From: Chitinophagaceae bacterium
GTDB lineage: Bacteria; Bacteroidota; Bacteroidia; Chitinophagales; Chitinophagaceae
DNA: 39,189 bases
Reading direction: 5' to 3'
Assembly (NCBI GenBank): GCA_016786525.1
Contig: JAEUVW010000352.1
Location: forward strand, 1-39,189
Below the pieces are notes generated by a model. It worked only from the letters and a program-made list of their open reading frames with translations, did not search any database and was not told the DNA's origin. The position numbers were made by a program, and so were the translations under genes. This document shows, piece after piece, positions 1 through 8,511 of this stretch; the stretch's first letter is position 1, and every line of letters begins with the position of its first letter.

Positions 1-617
1 CGGAAGAAGGAACTCTTGAGCAGTATCTCCTGGAATTGTGCTATCGGGCGGCTGACCATGATCTCTTTGACGATGCCATCGGTAACCGTATAAAAATAGC
101 TGTAGGCGCCCCTGGCTTCCAGGAACACGATATCCGCAACAGCCACGATATCCAGGGTCCGTGTGGTGCGCAACTTGAGTGTCTGGGGGACGACTGCCTT
201 ATCCTGTCGCGCGGCAGCGGCGTCCGGCACACCCTGACGGCTGAACTTATCGACCAGCTTTTCAATAGCACTCCTGACTTCTGTAATGCTGACCGGCTTT
301 AGAATATAATCAAGCGCATGGATCTTCACCGCCTGTATCGCATACTCATCGTATGCCGTGATAAAAATGACTTCGAAGGGAACGGGAGCAATGCGTTCGA
401 GAAAGGCGAATGCATCTTCTGAAGGCATATCAATATCTATAAACACCACATCAGGCGCTTCTGCTGCGATCAGCCGTTCGGCGTCTGCGGTATCCTGCGC
501 CATCCCTGCGATCTGCAGTTGCGGCATCCGGACATAGTTTTCGATAATGTTCTTTAAATTGAGACAAGCCTCATATTCATCATCGATGATGATGGCTTTG
601 ATGATCTTTGTTTCCAT
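1..617 (-). CDS. LytTR-family response regulator (partial, C-terminus beyond the window)
   Basis: This is the amino-terminal 205 codons of a two-component response regulator that would bind DNA through a LytTR domain. A receiver domain fills about residues 6-125. The acidic pair IDDE is at 11-14, the phosphoacceptor is D61 in FIDIDMP, and the switch lysine lies in DYILKP. A linker follows, then the start of a LytTR domain (from about residue 145, motif LEARGAYSYFY). The ATG is at 615-617. The gene runs off the left edge, so its usual partner, a LytS/YehU-type histidine kinase, cannot be seen. In Bacteroidota these regulators normally sit beside a membrane kinase. The family call is firm; the target genes are unknown. 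Confidence 0.93.
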   Translation of the reverse strand, partial: METKIIKAIIIDDEYEACLNLKNIIENYVRMPQLQIAGMAQDTADAERLIAAEAPDVVFIDIDMPSEDAFAFLERIAPVPFEVIFITAYDEYAIQAVKIHALDYILKPVSITEVRSAIEKLVDKFSRQGVPDAAAARQDKAVVPQTLKLRTTRTLDIVAVADIVFLEARGAYSYFYTVTDGIVKEIMVSRPIAQFQEILLKSSFF

Positions 618-769
618 ATACACGGTTTTGATCAGGATACAGCAACAATATACGATTTGACCGGTATTGGTCCAATACAACCAAACGTAATTGCCGGCGG
701 CGTATGATCCTAATTTATTTGACCAATGGTAGCGTTTATTTTATAAACGGTATATAAACGATCCGGTAA

Positions 770-800
770 GACCTGTAAGGTTTTTGAAACCTTACAGGTC
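770..800. repeat. REP-like 31-bp palindrome, copy 1
   Basis: There are two perfect 14-base arms (gacctgtaaggttt at 770-783 and its complement at 787-800) around a 3-base spacer. A degenerate relative lies at 16002-16034. Neither arm is followed by a T run, so it does not look like a simple terminator. It resembles the dispersed intergenic palindromes common in Bacteroidota genomes. It is the main feature of the 618-943 gap besides the terminator; the rest of that gap shows no gene. Confidence 0.75.
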
Positions 801-885
801 TGGTGCCGGCGGGATAGCCGTTCAGGCCTGAAGCGGGAGCCTACCGGCGTTGCCTGCCTGCTTTTTGTGCAAACGACACAATAAA

Positions 886-920
886 AAAAATGCGCCTTCC
901 GGGCCGGAAAGCGCATTTTT
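886..920 (-). terminator. Rho-independent terminator of the M16 peptidase operon
   Basis: A 10-base stem (aaaaatgcgc at 886-895 with its complement at 911-920) is extended by ttcc/ggaa around a short GC loop. Read on the minus strand, the stem runs into eight Ts. It lies 24 bases past the stop codon of the M16 peptidase gene. Confidence 0.85.
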
Positions 921-943
921 ACAAGGTAAACGGTACTGCAGCT

Positions 944-2191
944 CTATGATGCTGCCTGCCCCGCTTTATAAAACAAGGTATTCTCATTGCCCGGGCGGAA
1001 AATCTCCTTTGCGGTGTCCAGCAGCGATGCTGTAGTGACGGCATGATACAGGCCCAGCTCGTCGTTGATCATCGCGGCATCGCCCAGCAGCTCGTAAAAG
1101 GCAAGGTTGTTGGCGCGCGACAGGATGCTCATGTCTTCGAAGGCGATCATGGCCTCTATCTTGTTTTTCGCCTTTTCCAGCTCGACGTCGGTAATACCGT
1201 TTTGCAGCAGGAGTTGTATCTGGCTTTGTACAGCTGCATCAGCCGTCTCCAGGCTCACCCCTTTGATCAGTTTGCCTTCCACTACCAGCAGGCCGGCATC
1301 GAGGCTGCCGGTATGGTAGCAGTTGATACTGCTGAACAATTGCTGCTCCTTGACCAGGGTCTGGTACAGGCGCGAGGCATAGCCGTTGCCCATGATCTCG
1401 GTAATGAGGTCGCTCTCGTGGTAGCCCTGTTCCATGCGGCCGGGTATATGCCAGGCTTTGTACAGGGCATCCAGCGGCACATCACGTACGATGGTCTCGG
1501 TACGGTCTTCCTCCTGCCGGGGTTCCTGCTCCAGGCCGCGCCGGTAGGGTTCGCCCGCTTCGATGCCGCCAAACCATTTTTCCGACAAGGCTTTTACTTC
1601 TTCCATTGTCACGTTTCCGGCCACGCAGAGGATCGCATTGACCGGGCGGTAGTGTTTGAAGAAAAAGCGTTGCACATCTTCCAGCTGCGCATCTTCAATA
1701 TGCTTCAGCTCTTTGCCGATGGTCATCCAGCGGTAGGGGTGGCGGGTGTAGGCCAGTTCGCGCAGATGCTTCCAGGCATCGCCGTAGGGCTTGTTGATGT
1801 AGTGCTCCTTAAACTCTTCGCAAACGACTTTGCGCTGTACGTCCAGGCTTTTTTTGCTGAAAGCCAGCGACAGCAGGCGGTCGCTCTCCAGCCAGAAAGC
1901 CGTCTCCATATTTTGCCGGGGCAGCTGTACATAGTAGTTGGTAATGTCGTTGGTCGTGTAGGCGTTGTTTTCTCCCCCGGCCATCTGCAGGGGGGTATCG
2001 TACTCGGGAATGTTGACGGAGCCGCCAAACATCAGGTGCTCAAATAAATGGGCAAAGCCTGTCTGTGCGGGGTTTTCGTCGCGGGCACCTACATCGTACA
2101 GCAGGTTTACCGCTACCATAGGCGTGGTAGTGTCCTGGTGTACGATGACGCGCAGGCCATTGCCCAGGGTGAACTTTTCAAATTGTATCAT
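944..2191 (-). CDS. M16 family zinc metallopeptidase
   Basis: The product is a 415-residue insulinase/pitrilysin-type metallopeptidase. The inverted zinc motif HLFEH is at residues 48-52, and the third ligand is probably E125 or E126 in CEEFKE. The N-terminal M16 domain is followed by the second, inactive-type M16_C domain. An open frame extends 28 codons upstream of the chosen start and overlaps pdxA. I chose the ATG at 2191 because family homology (FEKFTLGNGLRV) begins there and it leaves a 25-base gap to pdxA. No signal peptide is seen from this start, so it is probably cytoplasmic or periplasmic by another route. M16 proteins often come as a catalytic and non-catalytic pair; no partner is adjacent. 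It is the last gene of the minus-strand run and is followed by a strong terminator. Confidence 0.93.
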   Translation of the reverse strand: MIQFEKFTLGNGLRVIVHQDTTTPMVAVNLLYDVGARDENPAQTGFAHLFEHLMFGGSVNIPEYDTPLQMAGGENNAYTTNDITNYYVQLPRQNMETAFWLESDRLLSLAFSKKSLDVQRKVVCEEFKEHYINKPYGDAWKHLRELAYTRHPYRWMTIGKELKHIEDAQLEDVQRFFFKHYRPVNAILCVAGNVTMEEVKALSEKWFGGIEAGEPYRRGLEQEPRQEEDRTETIVRDVPLDALYKAWHIPGRMEQGYHESDLITEIMGNGYASRLYQTLVKEQQLFSSINCYHTGSLDAGLLVVEGKLIKGVSLETADAAVQSQIQLLLQNGITDVELEKAKNKIEAMIAFEDMSILSRANNLAFYELLGDAAMINDELGLYHAVTTASLLDTAKEIFRPGNENTLFYKAGQAAS

Positions 2192-2216
2192 GAAATGCTT
2201 TTCTTCAGTTTGTGTA

Positions 2217-3269
2217 TTAATCCCTTTCCTTTTCCATTTTTCTGCGGCGCAGGGGATTGGCTGTATACCCGGCATAGCTGTCCCGCTGCCGTACCAGGTC
2301 TATGGCCTGGAACAGGGCTTCCATAAAGGAGCTGTGCTCGGCCAGGTTCTTACCGGCAATATCGAAGGCCGTACCATGGTCGGGAGAAGTGCGCACCACA
2401 GGCAGGCCCGCGGTAAAGTTGACGCCTTCGCCGTTGGCCAGGGTCTTGAAAGGTATGAGGCCCTGGTCGTGGTACATAGCCAGTATGGCGTCAAAATTTT
2501 TATAGTTGCCTTTGGCAAAGAAAGCATCGGCGCTGTACGGGCCGTAGACGAGATGACCGTTCTTGTGCCATTGCTCTACCAGGGGTTTGATGATGTTTTG
2601 CTCCTGGTTGCCGATAGAACCTTCGTCGCCCGCGTGGGGATTGAGACCCAGCACCGCAATACGGGGCTTGTCGATGCCGAAGTCCTTGACCAGGCTCTCA
2701 CGCAGCAGCGTCAATTTGCTCTGCAGCAGCTCGGTGGTAATGGCCGCCGCTACCTTCTCGATGGGGATATGCTCGGTAGCCACTGCCACGCGCAGGTCGC
2801 GGTGGTACAGCAGCATCAGCACGTCCTTTGCCTCAAACTTAGCTTTGAGGAAAGGGGTATGGCCCGAGTACGGGAAGTTGGCAGACTGGGCGTTGTTCTT
2901 ATGGATGGGCCCGGTGACCAGGGCGTCGAGTTGCCCGTCTTTCAGGCACTGCGTCGCTACTTCCAGGGAGCGCACAGCGTATTTTCCGCCCGCTTCGGTC
3001 AGCACTCCGGGCTGTATGGCCACTTCTTCTTCCCAGCAGTTGAATACATTCACCTGCTTGGGGTTGAGCTTGTCTATTTCTTTTGTGCTGTGGAATACCA
3101 GCTGGTGATCGGTAGTGATCCGCCTGTAGTAATTGATCACCTTATTCGATGAAAAAACAATAGGGGTGCAGATATCCAGTATACGGTTATCGGATAAGGT
3201 TTTGATAATCACTTCCGGCCCGATACCGTTGATATCGCCGGTGGTGATGCCTATGACGGGTTTTTCCAT
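2217..3269 (-). CDS. pdxA: 4-hydroxythreonine-4-phosphate dehydrogenase
   Basis: This enzyme oxidises 4-phosphohydroxy-L-threonine with NAD in the DXP-dependent route to pyridoxal 5'-phosphate. The 350-residue product shows the N-terminal TTGDINGIGPE motif (residues 9-19), the substrate-binding SGHT around H137, and the three metal-ligand histidines expected for the family: H167 (TEHIPI), H212 (NPHAGDEG) and H267 (MYHDQG). The conserved block VRTSPDHGTAFDIAG lies near the end. Length is typical, slightly over the E. coli enzyme. The ATG is at 3267-3269. A perfect CAAAnnTA box (a reversed TAnnTTTG) lies 39 bases upstream, so it may have its own promoter as well as read-through from aroA. Confidence 0.96.
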   Translation of the reverse strand: MEKPVIGITTGDINGIGPEVIIKTLSDNRILDICTPIVFSSNKVINYYRRITTDHQLVFHSTKEIDKLNPKQVNVFNCWEEEVAIQPGVLTEAGGKYAVRSLEVATQCLKDGQLDALVTGPIHKNNAQSANFPYSGHTPFLKAKFEAKDVLMLLYHRDLRVAVATEHIPIEKVAAAITTELLQSKLTLLRESLVKDFGIDKPRIAVLGLNPHAGDEGSIGNQEQNIIKPLVEQWHKNGHLVYGPYSADAFFAKGNYKNFDAILAMYHDQGLIPFKTLANGEGVNFTAGLPVVRTSPDHGTAFDIAGKNLAEHSSFMEALFQAIDLVRQRDSYAGYTANPLRRRKMEKERD

Positions 3270-3307
3270 AATAAAAGTTGAGGTGTTCGCTTATTGATAA
3301 GAACAGG

Positions 3308-3315
3308 CAAAAATA
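3308..3315 (-). promoter_or_regulatory. Possible -7 promoter box for pdxA
   Basis: On the minus strand this reads TATTTTTG, matching the Bacteroidota -7 consensus TAnnTTTG, and it lies 39 bases upstream of the pdxA ATG. No TTTG is seen at the expected -33 distance, so it is a partial match. Confidence 0.4.
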
Positions 3316-3394
3316 AGTGTAATTCATCAATACCCGCCCCTGCGCTCCTGCGAAGTGCAGGTCAGGCGTCTGCCGGGGCGAAAACCTGGCGGAA

Positions 3395-3428
3395 CGGTAA
3401 AGTACTTTCTTTTAAGTGCCCTTTACCG
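3395..3428 (-). other. Hairpin downstream of aroA
   Basis: Eight-base arms (cggtaaag and its complement) with partly pairing inner bases lie 36 bases past the aroA stop. The stem is not followed by a T run on the minus strand. It may be a weak terminator or an RNA-stabilising hairpin in the aroA-pdxA gap. Confidence 0.35.
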
Positions 3429-3463
3429 GCGGTGCCGCTCAGCTGCTGTCGGGGACAGGCAGA

Positions 3464-4723
3464 TCAGGCAGGCTTGCAATATTGCTGTACGTGCGCCCAG
3501 AAGGAAGGGTAAGATTTGTCAACTGCTTCTGCGTTGCCCAGCGAAACGGGGCCATCTGCCCTCAGGGCGGCGAGAGCGGCCGCCATCGCCATGCGGTGAT
3601 CGTGCGGGACAACGTAGGTAAAGGCGGGGAAGTGCTCCTTCCCTTCGATAAGGAGCCGGTCGCCTTCTATAGCATGGCTGACCTGCAGCAGGGATAAAAG
3701 CTCCGAGATACTTCGGGCACGGTCGCTCTCCTTATGCGCCAGGCGGTGCACGCCTTTCAGTATGGAGCGCCCCTTAGCGGCAGCGGCCAGTACGGACAGT
3801 ACAGGGAAAAGGTCAGGAGCGTCGGTAAGGTCTGCTTCGAAGCCGCACAAGTCTGCAGCCTGCACCTGCAGGTCCTGCCCCTGCCACTGCAGTTTGCCCG
3901 CGGCGGCCTGCAGCACTGCCAGGATAGCCCTGTCGGCCTGCCGCGAATGTTCATTCAGGCCCGTCAGTGTCACGGAGCCGGAAAGACTTGCGGCGGCGAT
4001 CCAGAAGGCGGCACTGCTCCAGTCGCCCTCCACGCTTACCGCCAGCTCCCCGGCGGGAGTAAAATGGGTGGGGTCTATCGTAAACAGGCGATGCCCTTCC
4101 TGCTGCACCGGTTTGCCGAACAGTTCGAGCACCTGCAGGCTCAGGTCTATATAGGGTGTACTGACCGGCTTGTCCACCCGCAAAGTCACTTTCTGCCGGG
4201 CCGCTGCCGCAAAGGCAAACAGCAGGCCGCTGATGAATTGCGAACTGAGTGAGCCCGGGACGGTAATATCCTGCGGGAATAAAGGGCCCTGTACGGTAAA
4301 GGGGATATGCCCGGAAAAGCCCGGCATGCGGACCCCCAGGCGGGGCAATACGTCGGCAAAGAAATGCATGGGCCTTTGGGGTAAAGAACCGCCACCGGTA
4401 ATGAGCACCGGATGCTGCCCCAATGCGGCGATAGGGGTAAACAGCCTGGCCGAAAGGCCGCTTTCGCCACAGTTGATGGTCGTGCCCGCTTGCGGGTGAT
4501 GCCCGCTGGTCACGACAATACGGTCTGCTTCCTCACGAAGCTCCGCGCCCATTTGCCGGATGATGTTTATGGCGGCTTTGTCATCTTCCGAGACTCCGGG
4601 GTTGAATATCGTAGTCCGGCCTCGGTGCAGGTACGCGGCGGCACAGACCCGCTGCATCATGCTCTTGGACGGCGGGATAGTGAGCGTTCCGGAAACCGTA
4701 CGGATATCAAGGCCTATATTCAT
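3464..4723 (-). CDS. aroA: 3-phosphoshikimate 1-carboxyvinyltransferase (EPSP synthase)
   Basis: This enzyme joins phosphoenolpyruvate to shikimate 3-phosphate in the sixth step of the shikimate pathway. The 419-residue product has the N-terminal PPSKSMMQR motif with K20, the LTDAPDLFP aspartate block, the HKESDRARS active-site segment and HDHRMAMA near the C-terminus. The usual GNSGT loop is replaced by GESGLSARLF, a divergence I take to be lineage-related because the other catalytic blocks are intact. The ATG at 4723 fits the family start; a second ATG at 4744 would add seven residues. Either way the start lies inside the end of aroB (17-base overlap), which points to translational coupling. 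Confidence 0.94.
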   Translation of the reverse strand: MNIGLDIRTVSGTLTIPPSKSMMQRVCAAAYLHRGRTTIFNPGVSEDDKAAINIIRQMGAELREEADRIVVTSGHHPQAGTTINCGESGLSARLFTPIAALGQHPVLITGGGSLPQRPMHFFADVLPRLGVRMPGFSGHIPFTVQGPLFPQDITVPGSLSSQFISGLLFAFAAAARQKVTLRVDKPVSTPYIDLSLQVLELFGKPVQQEGHRLFTIDPTHFTPAGELAVSVEGDWSSAAFWIAAASLSGSVTLTGLNEHSRQADRAILAVLQAAAGKLQWQGQDLQVQAADLCGFEADLTDAPDLFPVLSVLAAAAKGRSILKGVHRLAHKESDRARSISELLSLLQVSHAIEGDRLLIEGKEHFPAFTYVVPHDHRMAMAAALAALRADGPVSLGNAEAVDKSYPSFWAHVQQYCKPA

Positions 4724-5747
4724 CTGCGAAAATCTGTAAAGCACTGCGCACCTGGTCGAATGTCACCGGCTCAACAATGGCCTTACCGGCTTCTTGCAGC
4801 AGGATAAAATCGATGGTTCCTTCTTTTCTTTTTTTATCCCGCTTGACGGCATCGATCACTTTTTCCACATCGATGCGCAGCCTGCTTTGCAAACCGTATT
4901 GTTCGAGTATGCTCACCAGTTGCGGCCGCAGCTCTCGGCTGACACCGAGTATTGCCTCGGAAGCAATGAGCGCTACGATCATGCCAAAAGCTACGGCCTG
5001 CCCATGCTGCAGGTGGTACAGGGTCTCAAAAGCATGGCCGGTCGTATGCCCGAAGTTCAATAGTTTCCGGATACCATTCTCCTGCTCGTCGGCCAGTACA
5101 ATCGTATTTTTTTGCTGTACGCAACGATGGATCAGGCCATTCAGTTTTTCCGGTCTTATCTTATACGCCGTCAGTGTGGAGGCGCTCAGTTCTTCAAGCA
5201 GGCCGGCATCGCCGATACAGGCATATTTGATGACTTCGGCAAAGCCATTGCTCCATTCCTTTTCCTGCAGGGACTCCAGGAAGCTCAGGTCGTAGAGGAT
5301 AAAACCGGGCTGCCGGATATTGCCCAGCATATTCTTGTACGGCCCGATGTTGATCCCGTTCTTCCCGCCGATAGCGGCATCTACCATAGCCAGCAGGCTG
5401 GTGGGGACAAAAGAGCAGGCAATGCCCCGCATATACACCGAGGCCAGGAAGCCGGTAATGTCTGTGACCATACCGCCGCCTATGCCAACCAGGCGCGTGC
5501 GTTTGTGCGCTTCGAAGGCCGCCAGCTTCTCCGCCAGCAGCTGGATGGTCTCCCAGGTTTTGTGCTTTTCTCCTGCCTCTATGATCAATATGCGGTATTC
5601 ACTGAAAAGATGACCATACAGGCGGTGTACGTTCGTATCGGTAACGATAATGGAATGGGCGACCGGGGCAAGCTGCAGCAGCTGGGAATAACCGGACTGC
5701 AGGTAATACTCTGTATCACCACCGGGAAAGGAAACGGAAAAACGCAT
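4707..5747 (-). CDS. aroB: 3-dehydroquinate synthase
   Basis: This enzyme converts DAHP to 3-dehydroquinate in the second step of the shikimate pathway, using NAD and a divalent metal. The 346-residue product carries the nucleotide-binding GGGMVTDITGF loop, the PTSLLAMVDAAIGGKNGIN block, the metal-binding NFGHTTGHAFE motif and the basic KRDKKRKEG segment. Its length is typical. Its start is six bases from the stop of the upstream S41 protease and its end overlaps aroA by 17 bases, so the three genes are very likely one transcript. Confidence 0.96.
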   Translation of the reverse strand: MRFSVSFPGGDTEYYLQSGYSQLLQLAPVAHSIIVTDTNVHRLYGHLFSEYRILIIEAGEKHKTWETIQLLAEKLAAFEAHKRTRLVGIGGGMVTDITGFLASVYMRGIACSFVPTSLLAMVDAAIGGKNGINIGPYKNMLGNIRQPGFILYDLSFLESLQEKEWSNGFAEVIKYACIGDAGLLEELSASTLTAYKIRPEKLNGLIHRCVQQKNTIVLADEQENGIRKLLNFGHTTGHAFETLYHLQHGQAVAFGMIVALIASEAILGVSRELRPQLVSILEQYGLQSRLRIDVEKVIDAVKRDKKRKEGTIDFILLQEAGKAIVEPVTFDQVRSALQIFADEYRP

Positions 5748-5753
5748 GGACGA

Positions 5754-7442
5754 TTACTTTTTGGGTTGCAGCAATGCCTGTATCTGATCGGGCTTGCCAG
5801 ACAGGTCTATTGCTTTGATCACGGTCTCATCTTCACGAAGGTTCTGGATGATCCTTCCTTTCTGAAAGTAATACCGGGCAGCAATTTCATTTTCCAGGAT
5901 GCGCTTGACCTCGTCTTTGTTTTTGAGCAGGTCCTGTTTCTTATCGTGCATCACTTTGGCCTTCAGTGCGGCCAGCTCTGTTTTGCTGGCGTCAAAAAGC
6001 TTGTCTTCTTTTGTTGCGGAGGACAGGGAATCCAGCAGCACTTCCGTCTTGGTTTTGTAGGAATAATCTTTGCCCGAAAGCCAGTTGCTGAAATCGGTAA
6101 ACTCCGCTGGGCTGAGGGAAAAACTGTTGGCCGCAGGAATGGTCTTATGCTGTTTTACATACTGTGTGGCGTAATCGAAGAAATAGTTTTTTGAATACAG
6201 GGCCGCTGCGATAGCGCTTATCTTTTCGTCGGTGGTAATCACGTCGGGTGTCACACCACCCCCGCTTTTCACCACTCTCCCGTTCCTGGTCTTGTAGGTA
6301 CCGATCAGGGAGTCGGCAAATTTGTCGGCTACGCCGTTTTCATCGCGGTGGCTGTAGTCGATGGCCTGTATGCAGCGCCCGCTGGGCGTATAATATTTGG
6401 CGGTCGTGAGCTTCAGGCGGGCATTGAAGCCTACCGGACGCGTGGTCTGTACCAGGCCTTTGCCGTATGATTTGGTACCGAGTACAATGCCCCGGTCCAG
6501 GTCCTGGAGGGTGCCCGCTACAATTTCAGATGCGGAAGCAGAAGAGCCGTTGACCAGTACGGCCACCGGTATCCGGGTGTCCCAGGCGTTGCCTTCGGTG
6601 TTGAAATTTTTGTCCCATTCCCTGTCTTTCCCTTTCGTGCTGACCACGAGCTGGCCGCGGTCCACGAAGATATTGCAGACCTCTACCGCTTCGTCCAGCA
6701 GGCCGCCGGGGTTGCCCCGCAGATCCAGTACTACGGATTTCATTTTAGGGTTGACCAGCTTAAGGCTGTCCAGCGCTGTCCTGACCAGCCTGCCGCAGTT
6801 TTGTGTGAACTGGGTCAGCTTTACATAGGCAATATCACTATTGGTGCCGATCAGGCCCGCATAGGGCACGCTGGAGACTTCGATCTCGCCGCGGGTAACG
6901 ACACGCTCCGCTTCGCCGTCTGTAAAGGCGTCTTTTACTTTGATCACGATTTTGGTGCCGGCGCTTCCTTTCAGCAGGATGCTGATCTCATCTATCGTTT
7001 TATCAAAAACATTCTTGCCGTCTATGCTCAGGATCTTGTCGCCGGAATGAAGGCCTGCTTTCTGGGCCGGGCTGTTTTCATAGATATCGCCGATATACGT
7101 CTCTTTTTCCTTCTTGCGCAGGGAAGCGCCAATGCCTCCATACTTACCGGTGGTCATAAACTCATAATCTTCAATATCAGATTCCGTAATATAATTGGTA
7201 TACGGATCCAGATCATTTAACATAGCATCTATGCCGATCTTGGTCAGCTTGCCCGGCTCGATTGGGTCTACATAGTACGTATTCAGTTCTTTGAAGATAT
7301 TGGCAAACACCTCCATGTTCTTGGACAGTTCAAAATACGAATCGGCCGTTTTGGCCTGTATCAGTACAGAAAGGCTACCCACCATGGCAGCACCCATCAG
7401 GAAAGGCTTCCAGAATCCCTTGCGCTTCAGAAAATGATTCAT
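5754..7442 (-). CDS. S41 family C-terminal processing peptidase with PDZ domain
   Basis: The product is a 562-residue CtpA/Prc-type serine protease that would act in the periplasm. Residues about 8-30 form a hydrophobic N-terminal signal or anchor. A PDZ domain spans about 90-175 (YGGIGASL, GLHSGDKILSIDG). The protease core includes VVLDLRGNPGGLLDEAV (238-254), the likely nucleophile S303 in NGSSASASE, and the general-base K328 in SYGKGLVQ, 25 residues later as expected. A C-terminal helical, charged region follows. The ATG at 7442 is chosen over one seven codons earlier because it begins a normal signal sequence. It heads the aroB-aroA-pdxA-M16 run. Confidence 0.95.
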   Translation of the reverse strand: MNHFLKRKGFWKPFLMGAAMVGSLSVLIQAKTADSYFELSKNMEVFANIFKELNTYYVDPIEPGKLTKIGIDAMLNDLDPYTNYITESDIEDYEFMTTGKYGGIGASLRKKEKETYIGDIYENSPAQKAGLHSGDKILSIDGKNVFDKTIDEISILLKGSAGTKIVIKVKDAFTDGEAERVVTRGEIEVSSVPYAGLIGTNSDIAYVKLTQFTQNCGRLVRTALDSLKLVNPKMKSVVLDLRGNPGGLLDEAVEVCNIFVDRGQLVVSTKGKDREWDKNFNTEGNAWDTRIPVAVLVNGSSASASEIVAGTLQDLDRGIVLGTKSYGKGLVQTTRPVGFNARLKLTTAKYYTPSGRCIQAIDYSHRDENGVADKFADSLIGTYKTRNGRVVKSGGGVTPDVITTDEKISAIAAALYSKNYFFDYATQYVKQHKTIPAANSFSLSPAEFTDFSNWLSGKDYSYKTKTEVLLDSLSSATKEDKLFDASKTELAALKAKVMHDKKQDLLKNKDEVKRILENEIAARYYFQKGRIIQNLREDETVIKAIDLSGKPDQIQALLQPKK

Positions 7443-7528
7443 AAACAGATTATAGTACAGCAAGGTACAACATTGGAAAAACTAACGATTAACGGATTAT
7501 TGTTTTTTAACAAAATAAAATACGAAGT

Positions 7529-7560
7529 TTGGAGTTGCAATCTATAAATGTCTTATCTTG
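7529..7560 (+). promoter_or_regulatory. Weak candidate promoter for the type A sorting-domain protein
   Basis: A TTG at 7529-7531 lies 22 bases before TATCTTG (7554-7560), an imperfect match to the Bacteroidota -33/-7 pattern. The ATG follows at 7581. Confidence 0.3.
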
Positions 7561-7580
7561 CAGAGAGAAATTGAATAAGT

Positions 7581-8300
7581 ATGAAAAAATTTACACTGAT
7601 TGTTGCTTTTCTTGGTCTGGTGATGGGTGCAGAAGCTCAATCATTCAATGCCGATAAAGATACCAGCAAACTGGGTTGGATTTATCCCGGCTATGAGATC
7701 GAACCCCATATATCCTTCACGAATACCACTTCCGGCTCTATTTCTTTAAACTGGAAGCTGACGAACCTTTACAAGGATGACAAATGGCTGTTTAACGGCG
7801 CCTGCGACAACGTATTGTGCTATACGGAAGATGTTCCCGGCCTGATAGACGGTAAAGGTACTTTTACAGCCAACCCGATAGCAGCAGGAGAGAAGCTGGA
7901 TTTTAAAATGATCTTTAACGGCAACGATGCGGTTACCGGCACAAAGGCACTCGGAACCATTGAAATGTGGGTTACCGGTGAAACACCTAAGAAAGCGACT
8001 TTCCTTGCGACCAAAGGGACAACCGGTATTAAAACCGTAGTGCTGAAAGGAAATGATGATATCGTTATCTTCCCCAACCCGGCTTCCAGCTATATTGATG
8101 TGATCTACAACCCTGCAAGCGATGTAAAGACCATCGCCATATATAACCTGATCGGTAAAGCAGTAAATGTGTACAAAGTCACCGATAAGAGCAGCGCCCG
8201 TTGCGAATTCAGCGCAGATATGCCTTCCGGCATTTATATTGTACGTGTGGCCGACAGCAAAGGCAATATCATTGCTACCAGAAAGATCACACACCAATAG
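7581..8300 (+). CDS. Secreted protein with type IX (type A) C-terminal sorting domain
   Basis: The product is 239 residues. An N-terminal signal peptide ends near AEAQ (residue 20). The central region (about 21-150) has the look of a small beta-sandwich: alternating hydrophobic strands, and phrases such as ISFTNTTSGSISLNWKLTN and FKMIFNGNDAV suggest a choice-of-anchor or immunoglobulin-like fold, but I do not recognise a family. The last 80 residues are a classic Por-secretion type A domain (IFPNPASSYIDV, IAIYNLIGK, MPSGIYIVRV), which directs export through the type IX secretion system and attachment to the surface or release. The gene stands alone and is closed by a strong terminator. The function of the mature domain is unknown. 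Confidence 0.9.
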   Translation: MKKFTLIVAFLGLVMGAEAQSFNADKDTSKLGWIYPGYEIEPHISFTNTTSGSISLNWKLTNLYKDDKWLFNGACDNVLCYTEDVPGLIDGKGTFTANPIAAGEKLDFKMIFNGNDAVTGTKALGTIEMWVTGETPKKATFLATKGTTGIKTVVLKGNDDIVIFPNPASSYIDVIYNPASDVKTIAIYNLIGKAVNVYKVTDKSSARCEFSADMPSGIYIVRVADSKGNIIATRKITHQ

Positions 8301-8324
8301 TAATTCTTACACCACATTTTTTGA

Positions 8325-8355
8325 AACCCGTATGAATCCTCATACGGGTTTTTTT
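8325..8355 (+). terminator. Rho-independent terminator
   Basis: A perfect 10-base stem (aacccgtatg and its complement) with a 6-base loop is followed by five further Ts. It sits 24 bases past the stop of the type A sorting-domain protein. Confidence 0.9.
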
Positions 8356-8511
8356 ATGGTATACCAGGCTGGCAGGGTTTTTTCCTTAAAAAGAAAAAAT
8401 ACCATATCTTAGAGGTGTAAACCTTAGTAAATATGATAAAAATTTCCTGCTTTTTCTTTCACTTTGATTGAGGAACAGAGTGCAACTATTGCCTTCTTAT
8501 CACGTAAAACC

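Noticed and set aside
1043..2047. A 334-codon open frame on the plus strand
   Set aside because: It lies wholly opposite the M16 peptidase, whose motifs are intact, and its translation has no recognisable domain. It is a shadow of the high-GC coding strand.
1965..3152. A 395-codon open frame on the plus strand
   Set aside because: It is antisense to the M16 and pdxA genes and its translation shows no domain.
5112..6194. A 360-codon open frame on the plus strand
   Set aside because: It is antisense to aroB and the S41 protease, both of which have full catalytic motifs.
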